A stretch of 23,226 nucleotides of DNA, from positions 1,095,115 through 1,118,340 of the forward strand of contig MU646342.1 in the NCBI GenBank assembly GCA_026770585.1, given 5' to 3'. The DNA is from Baffinella frigidus (Eukaryota > Cryptophyceae > Cryptomonadales > Baffinellaceae). Position 1 is the stretch's first letter. Each line of letters begins with the position of its first letter. The translations under genes were made by a program, and so were the position numbers. Positions 14,794 to 22,555 of the stretch are shown here, in pieces. Below the pieces are notes generated by a model that searched no databases, was not told the DNA's origin, and worked only from the letters and a program-made list of their open reading frames with translations.

Positions 14794-14889
14794 CGGTTTG
14801 GGGTTTGGGGTGTGGGGTGTGGGGTGTGGGGTGTGAGGTGTGGGGTGTGGGGTGTGGGATTTGGGGTTTGGGGTTTAGGGTTTATGTTG
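14794..14889. repeat. Heptamer array (TTTGGGG / TGTGGGG)
   Basis: About 13 units, G-rich on +. Preceded by GCGGTTTGG, as is the array at 16590. Confidence 0.9.
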
Positions 14890-14919
14890 TGGAGTCGTAC
14901 CATATGTGAGGGCGGATTC

Positions 14920-15060
14920 CTAGCTCTAACTCAGTCTATTTGGGCGCACCAATTTGATGAGCCCGGGCTCTTTCCCGCCCCAAAGTTGACGAATCTGTAC
15001 CGCAAACCAGCATGACAACTTGAGAATAGTCGGCCAACCCGAGTGAGGCAGAGTTAGGTA
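14920..15060. repeat. Dispersed repeat P, copy 2 (inverted)
   Basis: Reverse complement of 1208-1350 at moderate identity (GAGCCCGGGCTCTTTCCCGC, CAACTTGAGAATAGT). Follows a heptamer array by 30 bp. Confidence 0.65.
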
Positions 15061-15571
15061 TTCCTTCTTGGAATTCAAGCATCGGTTCCAATTCCCGGAG
15101 AAATTGAAAGGAGCGGCTTCAATTCCCGTACAAACAGTGGTCCTCACACAACCATCCCTAGCAGCCTGCGCGAGGACTGTTGACTAATCACCGCTTTCCC
15201 TGGTACAAACCCTGCGCGGTTTAGTCATCGTCCTGGTACAAAACCGGCCCGGTTGAGTCAACTGCCGTGGAAGACTCTTGTTCGCAGGGTTGGAGGAGGG
15301 GGCGCGTTGATGTCATCATTTCAGAATGTATGTTGTCAACATTTCAGAATGTTGACAACATTTCAGAAGGCTCTGAGGGTGCAAAAGAAGAAGGAGAAGA
15401 TAGGGGACCACGCCAGAGGGCTCGCGGGAAACCGACGTCTTATCCACATCAGATCTGACGTCGTTAACTTAAGCATTCAAGGGCTTTCCCCTGAAAGATG
15501 TCAAAAGTTAATTGTGGATTTTTCGAGCCATCTGGCGTGTGAGGGGGCGCACGTGCAACTCCCAGCCTGGG
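15061..15571. other. No confident gene; small repeats
   Basis: 15206-15262 contains CCTGGTACAAA..CGGTTTAGTCA twice in degenerate form, related to words at 12450 and 19705-19790. 15330-15360 is a TGTTGTCAACATT / AATGTTGACAACA hairpin. An open frame (ATG 15310 to 15606) ends inside repeat F and shows no known domain. Confidence 0.5.
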
Positions 15572-15727
15572 GCGCGGACTTCAAAGGGGTTTTGAATAAC
15601 CCCTAAGCGATAAGACCTAGGACCCTACGGTAGGCAACCCGTAGGGGCATAGGGGAGTTCCTACGGATAAGGAAACGGAAACGCGGCCCAAAATGGGCCG
15701 AAAACCCCTTCGTAGCCCACTGTGTGG
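15572..15727. mobile_element. Repeat F, copy 2
   Basis: GACTTCAAAGGGGTTTTGAA at the left, CCTACGGTAGGCAACCC core, GGATAAGGAAACGGAAACG, hairpin CGGCCC-AAAAT-GGGCCG, then CCTTCGTAGCCCACTGTGTGG. The two ends are inverted relatives. Confidence 0.65.
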
Positions 15728-15849
15728 TGAAGGAACCACCGGAACGTGTGGTCAAATCCACCCTTGCTAGCTAGGGAACAATACCCCCTAGCATGGTTCA
15801 GAAGGGCGCTAAAGTAGTGCAGGAGTTTTGTAGCCCGCTGTGTGGATAG
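15622..15849. repeat. 228-bp block, first copy (second at 16265-16492)
   Basis: The two copies are near-identical from ACCCTACGGTAGGCAACC to CGCTGTGTGGATA. After it, copy 1 carries element H, whereas copy 2 continues directly; beyond H the match resumes (GGGGACGCACGTGCAATTCC). Confidence 0.85.
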
Positions 15850-16029
15850 CTACTGCAAAGCAACAGGGGAAGTCTCAATTTCTCTGGACACGACACTATT
15901 GTTGCCTTTTGACGATTTTTGGTCATGTCCATGAGGCAGAAATTGCCTTTTGAGGTGAAAACGGCTCCAGAGCAGCGGAAGCAAACGCTTCCGCTACTTT
16001 TTGACACTTCCCCTGGGGCTTTCCAGTAG
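15850..16029. mobile_element. MITE family H, copy 2 (empty site at 16491)
   Basis: CTACTGCAAAGCAACAGGGG... / ...CCCCTGGGGCTTTCCAGTAG. Hairpin AGCGGAAGC-AAAC-GCTTCCGCT (15974-15995) occupies the place of the GCGACAC hairpin in copy 1. About 75% identical elsewhere, by eye. Confidence 0.8.
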
Positions 16030-16085
16030 AGGGGACGCACGTGCAATTCCCAGCCCGGGGCGCATTTTGCGTTGTGGCCCAGAAG

Positions 16086-16260
16086 CGTCACTACCGGCCC
16101 AAAATGGGCCGGAAATCCCTTGGTAGCCCGCTGTGTGTGGAGGACCTACGACCCTACGGTAGGCAACCTGTAGGGGCATAGGGGGGCTCCTCGCCACGCA
16201 GGTGAGAAGTGAGAACTCCATTGTCGAGTCCCGCTCTGTGGTGAAGGAACCACCGGAACG
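16086..16260. repeat. F-derived fragments
   Basis: CCGGCCC-AAAAT-GGGCCGG hairpin and AAATCCCTTGGTAGCCCGCT, then ACGACCCTACGGTAGGCAAC.. again, then GTGGTGAAGGAACCACCGGA. Pieces of the same block in a rearranged order. Confidence 0.6.
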
Positions 16261-16370
16261 TACGACCCTACGGTAGGCAACCTGTAGGGGCATAGGGGGG
16301 CTCCTACGGATAAGGTAACGGAAACGCGGCCCAAAATGGGCCGAACATCCCTTCGTAGCCCGCTGTGTGG
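16260..16370. mobile_element. Repeat F, copy 4 (left end missing)
   Basis: TACGACCCTACGGTAGGCAA to CGTAGCCCGCTGTGTGG, hairpin CGGCCC-AAAAT-GGGCCG. Confidence 0.65.
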
Positions 16371-16492
16371 TGAAGGAACCACCGGAACGTGTGGTCAAAT
16401 CCATCCTTGCTAGCTAGGGAACAATACAACCCTAGCATGGTTCAGAAGGGCGCTAAAGTAGTGCAGGTGTTTCGAAGCCCGCTGTGTGGATA
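16265..16492. repeat. 228-bp block, second copy, with H-free site
   Basis: Same as 15622-15849. Reads GTGTGGATAGGGGACGCACG with no H element, giving the empty insertion site for H copy 2. Confidence 0.85.
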
Positions 16493-16589
16493 GGGGACGC
16501 ACGTGCAATTCCCAGCCCGGGGCGCGTTTTGCGTTGTGGCCCAGATGCGTGACTACCTGCCATACATAGGCGCGGAAGGGGTCAGAGCG

Positions 16590-17006
16590 GTTTGGAGTTT
16601 GGGGTTTGGGGTTTGGGGTTTGGGGGTTTGGGGTTTGGGGTGTGGGGTTTGGGGTTTAGGGTTCGGGGTGTGGGGTGTGGGGTGTGGGGTGTGAGGTGTG
16701 GGGTGTGGGGTGTGGGGTGTGGGGTGTGGGGTGTGGGGTGTGGGGTGTGGGGTGTGGGGTGTGGGGTTTGGGGTTTGGGGTTTGGGGTTTGGGGTTTGGG
16801 GTTTGGGGTTTGGGGTTTAGGGTTTAAGGTTTGGGGTTTAGGGTTTAGGGTTTGGGGTTTGGGTTTTAGGGTTTAGGGGTTGGGGTTTAGCGTTTGGGGT
16901 TTAGGGTTTAGGGCTTAGGGTTTTGGGTTTCGGGTTTAGGGTTTCGGGTGTAGGGTTTCGGGTTTAGGGTCTAGGGTTTAGGGTTCAGGGCTTTAGGGTT
17001 TCGGGA
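16590..17006. repeat. Long heptamer array (TTTGGGG, TGTGGGG, TTTAGGG, TTTCGGG)
   Basis: About 415 bp, G-rich on +, homogeneous TGTGGGG block at ~16670-16765 followed by TTTGGGG and then mixed TTTAGGG. Ends at GGGAACAACCTC; the array at 19948 ends at the similar GGGGACAACCTC. Confidence 0.9.
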
Positions 17007-17347
17007 ACAACCTCGGACCCTCCACCCTAAGCCAGGAAGGGGTTACTTGTGAGTCGCGTTTTTGCCTTTGTTGTTTTGTTTTTTCCGAACAATGGGATTG
17101 CACTTCTGTAACCGTTAATTGTTTAACAGTCCATTTCAGACTTGAAACTGGCGCAAGTTTAGAGCCTCAAATTGTAAAGCGTTGCACCGAAAATGGTTCC
17201 AATCGGAAGGGTGTGGTGGCCACTTTCTGTTGGCCACTTTTGGGGTGTGGTAGCCACTTTGGGGAGGGGGGGTACCGAGTTGCAGACAAAATGGCTCCAA
17301 GAGGAACAGTACAACTGACTGTACAATTGTACAACTGACTGTGCACG
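17007..17347. other. No gene seen
   Basis: Contains GGTGTGGT.GCCACTTT three times (17207-17262), GTACCGAGTTGCAG (17270-17283, repeated at 17540 and 18083), and TACAACTGACTGT twice around TGTACAATTGTACA. Confidence 0.5.
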
Positions 17348-17508
17348 CCACACAGCGGGCTACGAAGGGATTTTCGGGCACTCAGTGCCCGAGTTTTCGT
17401 TACCTTATCCTCACGAACCCTCCTATGTCCCTACGGGTTGCCTACCGTAGGGTCCTAGGTCTTATCGCTCAGGGGTTATTCAAAATCCCTTCGAAGTTCG
17501 CTGTGTGG
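17348..17508. mobile_element. Repeat F, copy 1 (most complete, inverted orientation)
   Basis: 161 bp with ~26-bp inverted ends CCACACAGCGGGCTACGAAG..TTTT / AAAATCCCTTCGAAG..CGCTGTGTGG. Hairpin here is CTCGGGCACTGAGTGCCCGA in place of the CGGCCC stem. Core CCTACCGTAGGGTCCTAGG. Confidence 0.75.
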
Positions 17509-17537
17509 TACACATAGATGTCAGGCGGGGGAAAACC

Positions 17538-17575
17538 GAGTTGCAGTCAGTGTTTTCGCACTTCGGGAAGAGTTG
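17538..17575. repeat. Repeat shared with 18082-18120
   Basis: ACCGAGTTGCAGTCAGTGTT + TTCGCACTTCGGGAAGAG, matching 18084 onward except one base. Confidence 0.75.
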
Positions 17576-17696
17576 GGTAAGTGCTGCCCGATATTTGGGG
17601 GCAACGTGATTAATGTCAGTACAAATCCTGGACGCGAGCGTAAAACCAACATCGATGAAAAAGGCCAGGTCGCGCCTCACTACTTAGCAGATGCAG

Positions 17697-17710
17697 GCGA
17701 GCGAGCGAGC

Positions 17711-17744
<34 letters not shown>

Positions 17745-17764
17745 GAGAGAGAGGGAGAGAGAGC

Positions 17765-17799
<35 letters not shown>
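17697..17799. repeat. (GA)n / (GCGA)n microsatellite
   Basis: About 100 bp of GCGA and GA dinucleotides. It is responsible for the Arg/Glu-rich frames on + and Ser/Leu-rich frames on -. Confidence 0.95.
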
Positions 17800-18110
17800 G
17801 CCAAGCTGCACATGCAGGCAAGGGTGTCCTCCCTCATTCCGGCGTCACCTTAATTCCGGCATTCCATCTCACTTGACCGCATTGCATACAATAGCGCCCT
17901 ACGGAATGCCGGAACACGGTTCACGCCGGAACCACTTAGCAGCCACCGGGGGCTTCACGGATACAGTCCATCAAAACGCTTTGTACCAGAATCTTATCCG
18001 TTGCCCTGGAATCTCACCGAAATTTCACCTTGAATTCAAGGTGAAACGGTCCTCGGTTGCTGCTTGGTGGAGTGACGGGGAGTACCGAGTTGCAGTCAGT
18101 GTTTTCGCAG

Positions 18111-18550
18111 TTCGGGAAGAGGCGGATCTGCGCTGAGCAGAACTTCCGCCCCACCTGAGGTTTGTGTCAACTTGAGAGGTGTGTTTCAACTTAAGACACG
18201 CCACCTGAGGAGGTGTGTTTCAACTTAAGAGGTTGGATTCAACTTAGGATGGTTGTATCAACTTAGGAGGGTTGTATCAACTTAGGAGGGTTGTATCACC
18301 TTATGAGGGTTGTATCAACTTAGTAGGGTTGTATCAACTTAAGACACGGTTCGGGAAGGGGCGGATCTGCGCTGAGCAGAACTTCCGACCCACCTGCGGC
18401 GTGTGTCAACGTGAGAGGTATGTTTCAACTTAAGACGCGCCACCTGAGGAGGTGTGTTTCAACTTAAGAGGTTGGATTCAACTTAGGAGGTGTGTATCAA
18501 CTTGAGAGGGTTGTATCAACTTAAGAGGGTTGCATTGACTTAAGACACGG
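18111..18550. repeat. Two higher-order units of a ~20-bp tandem repeat
   Basis: Basic unit close to GTTGTATCAACTTAGGAGGG. Both higher-order units (18111-18349, 18350-18550) start TTCGGGAAG.GGCGGATCTG and share TGCGCTGAGCAGAACTTCC, then CACCTG.GG.. and 5-8 basic units, ending TTAAGACACGG. No coding frame persists. Confidence 0.85.
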
Positions 18551-18654
18551 CGTGTGAAGCTTCAACGTTAAACTTATGTGCCTGGAATCTGCGCACCAAA
18601 ACAGGAGCAGAACCTGCGCCCCACCTGGTACTAGCGTCCCTACGGTCCTAGGAT

Positions 18655-18730
18655 CCCTCGGCCTACGGTAGGAGGTCCTAGGCAATGCCGTAGGCCTAAC
18701 TACCCCATTTTCAGGCCGTTAGCCTATGAA
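18655..18730. repeat. Half copy of element G plus flank
   Basis: CTCGGCCTACGGTAGGAGGT..CCATTTTCAGGCCGTTAGCCTATGAA as at 14584-14658; the partner arm is absent or degraded. Confidence 0.75.
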
Positions 18731-18756
18731 GGCTCAGCAGGGCTCTGGTCGTCTCC

Positions 18757-18870
18757 GAAGGGATTTTGAATAACCCCTCAGTGAATAATGCGTAGGCTCT
18801 ACGGTAGCTAGTACCGTAGGGACATAGGGGGAATCCTACGGAAAAGGTAACGGAAAACCCCGGTTCAGTC
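18757..18870. mobile_element. Repeat F, copy 5 (right end missing)
   Basis: CCGAAGGGATTTTGAATAAC..CTACGGTAG..GGTAACGGAAAACC, then a third stem, CGGTT-CAGTC-AACCG, at the variable-hairpin position. Confidence 0.6.
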
Positions 18871-18880
18871 AACCGTCACG

Positions 18881-19071
18881 CCACACGAGAACGCTAGAGG
18901 GGCCTGTTTAAAACCAGGGTGCTTTAAAAAGTGGGCATTTGTGTAGTAACTTTCGTTGATTGGTCACGTTACTAGCCATATATTGGCCAGTCACGAAGTT
19001 GGAATACCCTATCCTGGTACAAATATCTACAACCCCACATATAAATAGGCCCCTCTAGCATTCTCGAGTGG
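18881..19071. mobile_element. Inverted-repeat element M containing a TATA-like box
   Basis: CCACACGAGAACGCTAGAGG..CC at the left, GGCCCCTCTAGCATTCTCGA..GTGG at the right. TATAAATA lies at 19040-19047 just inside the right end. No ORF follows that I would accept. Confidence 0.65.
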
Positions 19072-19213
19072 TGAGGTTAATATGCGAGGCCACTCACTTT
19101 AAACCGCCTTTTATGCCATCTTAAGGGTGGTTTCTCTCTTATTTTGCTATATTAGCTTCGGCAAAGCTTTAATACATGACAATACCCACCCCAAGATAGC
19201 AACACCACGGTCT

Positions 19214-19600
19214 AAATTGAGGCGCCTCGCACATGACGGTGTGTTTCAACTTGAGACCCCGATCCGGGGTTTGAAGTTGAAACACACCTTCATGTTGCCA
19301 ACATCGACGCGATGACAACAACCGACAACATCGACGCGAGCAACACGATGCTCGAGGGTGTAGGGATTAGGATTTAAATTGAGGCGCCTCGCACATGAAG
19401 GTGTGTGTCAACTTCAAACCCTGGATGCCAACATCGACGCGATCAGCAAGATGCTCGAAAGTGTAGGGTTGAGGGTGTAGGGTTGAGGGTTTGGGCGTTG
19501 GGGTGTAGGGTTTAGGGCTTATATTTCGGTGTTGAAGGTTGAGGGGTTAGGGGGTGATGCTAACATCGACGCGGTCAGCAAGATGCGAGGGTGTTTCTCG
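19214..19600 (+). repeat. Repeated pieces with an ANIDA-type coding look
   Basis: AAATTGAGGCGCCTCGCACA occurs at 19214 and 19375. AACATCGACGCG occurs four times; two copies extend as GCNAACATCGACGCGRTCAG + CAAGATG, reading ANIDA[IV]SKM on the + strand. Each is followed by GTGTAGGG-type heptamers. 19232-19294 is a 63-bp hairpin (GGTGTGTTTCAACTTG / GAAGTTGAAACACACC). Confidence 0.5.
19459..19560. repeat. Degenerate heptamer array
   Basis: GTGTAGG, GTTGAGG, GTTTGGG, CGTTGGG units, G-rich on +, between two of the ANIDA pieces. Confidence 0.7.
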
Positions 19601-19947
19601 GCGTTAAGAGTCTAGCTCTTTTAGGGGTTCGGGTGTAGGGTTGAGGGGTGAGCAAGGTGAGCACCCGACGGGCGAAGTCGCACTCGGCACCGTCCCCCCA
19701 TGCCTCGTCCTGGTACCCAACCTGCGCACGACGGGCCCAGTTGACTAAACCGAATCTGCGCACAAAGGACACAGTTGACTAGAGCGGTGTGCAGAGAACT
19801 TGGCCTGAAAAAATGGGAAATAGCAAAGTTGACGGTGCTGGTACAGAATTGACAAGTTTTACCATCGGAAGGGCGAGAGTGAGGAGAGTGCGCATGCGAG
19901 CGCACGCGAGAGTTGAGGGGGGCGAGGAGCGTGGCAGGAGCCAGGGG

Positions 19948-20113
19948 AGATAGGGTTTACGGTGTGGGGTTCCGGGTTTGGGGTTTAGGGTGTCGGGTTT
20001 CGAGCTGCGGGTTCCGGGTTCCGGGTTCCGGGTTCCGGGTTCCGGGTTCCGGGTTTCGTGTTTGTGTTGGGCTTATGTTGGGGTTATGTTGGGATTAGGG
20101 ATTAGGGTTTAGG
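19948..20113. repeat. Heptamer array with (TTCCGGG)n
   Basis: TTTGGGG/TTTAGGG units and a clean run of about seven TTCCGGG (20008-20056), then GTTATGTTGGG units. Confidence 0.9.
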
Positions 20114-20579
20114 GGACAACCTCCGTCTCAAGGACGTGCCGCTTGAAAATATACGCCCCGTTTGTCCACGCCCCCCACCCCCACTCCCCCGCGCACGCTT
20201 TGCGGTACTCTACCCCCCCTGGTGTCTTCTGCCATTCGCCCTGCGCCACGCCACGCCACACGTGAGCATTTCAGAACACGACGTTTCGTTTCGTGGTACT
20301 GAATTCGTGTGCGTGGTTCCCTGAGAACCGCGAGAACCCGCACCCGGAGGCGAAAAGGTCTACAGAATCTGAAGACCATATTTGATCTTCGTGAAACGTT
20401 GCGTTTTCAACGAAAAGCGGCGAAATTTCGCGAAATTTACCGAACTTGTCGAAAAGAGCCCAAATTTGATTCAAATTTGAGGTCACGTCCGAAATGAAGA
20501 TATGAATTTCAAAGGACGTAGACCTGTTGGTATCCGGGCGCGGCTCCGTGTCCGGCGCAAACCCAATCCAGGCATTCCG
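20114..20579. other. No gene seen
   Basis: No domain in any frame. GAAATTTCGCGAAATTT and CAAATTTGATTCAAATTTG small palindromes at ~20423 and ~20460. Confidence 0.45.
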
Positions 20580-20581
20580 CA

Positions 20582-20815
20582 TTGTAGAAATGGGCTCCGC
20601 GTGGATTTTTAGAACGTGAGGTAAGGAGGTCAGGAACGTCAAAAATCGATTTTTTGACGAAAAATCGATTTTGTGCTATGTTACGGTTGGTTGATTCTAT
20701 TTTGGGCATCTTTCCCATGCCTAAAATAGCATAAAAGTTCATTTTCGACGTTTTTTTATCTCCTGACCTCATTTCCTGACCTGACCTTGAATCCGCGCGG
20801 AGCCCATTTCTACAA
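20582..20815. mobile_element. MITE N with internal empty-site proof
   Basis: TTGTAGAAATGGGCTCCGCG... / ...CGCGGAGCCCATTTCTACAA, 234 bp, inner pairs around ATCGATTTT and CCTGACCTC. Flanks ATTCCGCA / TAGGGTGCT match the uninterrupted ATTCCGTAGGGTGCT at 21545-21559, so the target was TA (left TA now CA). Confidence 0.85.
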
Positions 20816-20923
20816 TAGGGTGCTGTGGTATGCAATACAGTAGGGTGATAGGGAATGCCGGGATTAGGTTGTCGCTGGAATTAGGGTGTGCACCCTTACG
20901 GACCGCCTCACTAATCGTGGTGG

Positions 20924-21043
20924 GTTCTCGGTTCTCGGTTCTCGGTTCTCGGTTCTCGGTTCTCGGTTCCGGTTCTCGGTTCTCGGTTCCGGTTTTCGGG
21001 TTCAGGGTTCAAGGTTCAGGATTGAGGGTTGAGGGTTGAGGGA
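20924..21043. repeat. Heptamer array (TTCTCGG)n then TTCAGGG/TTGAGGG
   Basis: About eight TTCTCGG units with two TTCCGG units lacking one base, then telomere-like units, ending 20 bp before the first exon cassette. Confidence 0.9.
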
Positions 21044-21063
21044 GTCTGACGCTGTGGGGATAC

Positions 21064-21845
21064 CTGGATAGCTTTGTAGTCGAGTTCGGGGCGAAGGAGG
21101 ACCCCGAGCACCTCCGGATCGTGTCGCATCACCTCCCAAGCGGGCCAAATCGAGGACGTGACTTGAACCATTCTCGAACGTAATGGCTGAAACACCCGCC
21201 TGAAACAGCTGGAAATGGCGCACGCCACATCTTCAATTTGGTCGACGTCGGAGGGGTGGTCGTACCTGGACAGCCTTGTAGTCGAGTTCGGGGCGGAGGA
21301 GGACCCCGAGGACCTCTGGGTCGTGCCGCATCACCTTCCAAGCGGACCAAACCGAGGACGTGACTTGCGCCATTTTCAACGCAATGGCGCAAACGCCCGC
21401 CTGAAACAGCTGAAAATGGCGCACGCCACATGCTCGATTTGGTCGTCTTTGGAGGGGGGGTGGTACCTGGGTAGCCTTGTAGTCGAGTTCAGGGCGAAGA
21501 AAGACCCCGAGCACCTCCGGGTCCGGCGTCAACCTAATTCCGGCATTCCGTAGGGTGCTACTGTATGCAATACGGTACGGTGATAGGAAACTCAGATTGT
21601 CCCCGGAATTGGGGTGTGCACCCTTACCTGGATAGCTTTGTATTTCCAGGCAGCGGACGTGCATTTCCGAACGCAATGGCTCAAACACCCGCCTGAAACA
21701 GCTGAAAATGGCGCACGCCACATGCTCGATTTGGTCGTCTTTGGAGGGGGGGTGGTACCTGGATAGCTTTGTAGTCGAGTTCGGGGCGGAGGAGCACTCC
21801 GAGGACCTCTGGGTCGTGCCGCATCACCTCCATCGACCACTCCAC
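21064..21845 (-). CDS. Tandem exon-intron cassettes of an unrecognised gene (partly decayed)
   Basis: Minus-strand exons at 21759-21845, 21628-21692 (internal deletion), 21467-~21530 (truncated), 21266-21400 and 21064-21199. The shared peptide is SS[IV]W.AW.VMRHDPEV + LGVLLRPELDYKA[IV]Q. Each exon ends CAG|GTA (GTACCA, GTAAGG, GTACGA, GTATCC), and the acceptor is CTGTTTCAG. Two introns (21401-21466, 21693-21758) are both 66 nt and nearly identical, so exon and intron were copied together. The 135-nt exon at 21266-21400 is phase 0-0; 21064-21199 has one extra base. I do not recognise the family. Because some cassettes are deleted, this may be a decaying gene or one with alternative exons. The first exon here (21759-21845) abuts the heptamer array at 21849. 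Confidence 0.5.
21536..21640. repeat. Repeat O, unoccupied copy
   Basis: GGCATTCCGTAGGGTGCTAC..ATGCAATACGGTACGGTGATAGG..GAATT.GGGTGTGCACCCTTAC, matching both sides of MITE N (20556-20580 and 20816-20898). It interrupts one exon cassette. Confidence 0.8.
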
Positions 21846-21989
21846 CTGGTTTAGGGTTTGGGGTTTATGGTTTATGGTTTTGTGGTTTATGGTTTGTGGT
21901 TTACGGTTTTGTGGTTTATGGTTTATGGTTTATGGTTTATGGTTTATGGTTTATGGTTTATGTTTTTTTGGTTTCGACCACTCCACCTG
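21834..21989. repeat. Heptamer array (TTTATGG)n between 15-bp direct repeats
   Basis: CGACCACTCCACCTG at 21834-21848 and 21975-21989 bracket a TTTAGGG/TTTGGGG start and about ten TTTATGG units. On the minus (gene) strand the direct repeat is CAGGTGGAGTGGTCG, i.e. it holds a CAG|GTG splice junction in both copies. Confidence 0.9.
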
Positions 21990-22016
21990 ATGGGAGGAGA
22001 ACGGGAGGTTCGGCCC

Positions 22017-22260
22017 AAGTCAGTGGCACAGTAAGTCAGTGGGAGAGTCAGTGGGAGAGTAGTCAGTGCGATATGCAGTGCTAAAACCCGACCCCTAACA
22101 ATATCAAGTCCTGTCGGTACTAAAACCAATGCTGATACAAAACCGCCTAGTCGCCCTATCAATGTGGGTCCACACCATTTTGAAGTGGTCGACCCAAGTC
22201 AGTACTGGAGACTTTCAGGGCGACATTCAGTGCGAGAGACAGTGCGAGAGTCGGTGCGAC
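22017..22260. repeat. AGTCAGTG.GAGAG short repeats
   Basis: AGTCAGTGGGAGAGTCAGTG (22019-) and GACAGTGCGAGAGTCGGTGC (22239-) are short related tandem pieces. CACACCATTTTGAAGTGGTC (22171-) is a fragment of the exon copies further right. Confidence 0.5.
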
Positions 22261-22276
22261 CGGCCCCGGGGCCAAG

Positions 22277-22555
22277 TCATTTGGCGTTGGTACCAATTAA
22301 CCCCCCACTCAGTAGCTCCCCACTACGACGGCACACCATTTTGAAGTGGGTGCGGTCGGCGCGCCACTCCCAGTCTTCTTCCATGGTGATTTCAAACTCC
22401 ACATCCGATCGACACACATCAAAACGCGAATAGACGGACACCAATCCCCCTTTTGGGACTGTCTTGTCCGGAAAGGGGCGTTTTTCTGGACGTGATGGGG
22501 AAAAATGAGTGAGTCCGGGAAGCACCATTTTGAAGTGGGTGCGGTCGGCGCTCCA
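22277..22555 (-). pseudogene. Exon-like copy ending ADRTHFKMV, unknown family
   Basis: The minus strand is open across THFKMVLPGLTHFSPSRP..VYSRFDVCRSDVEFEITMEE + DWEWRADRTHFKMVCRRS, to a stop near 22277. It contains the ITMEEDWEWRADRTHFKMV block found also at 22708-22807. Its 5' end is a 35-bp copy of that block's end, joined directly to a heptamer array (22557-22703). No family recognised. Confidence 0.4.

Noticed and set aside
15310-15606. Plus-strand ORF rich in Lys/Arg
   Set aside because: Unrecognised, contains a hairpin repeat and ends inside repeat F; too little support.
17573-18136. 187-residue ORF with Arg/Glu run
   Set aside because: Produced by the GA microsatellite; flanks are repeat pieces.
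19127-19315. ORF downstream of TATAAATA
   Set aside because: Its start is GTG, upstream ATGs are closed at once, and it runs through a hairpin repeat.
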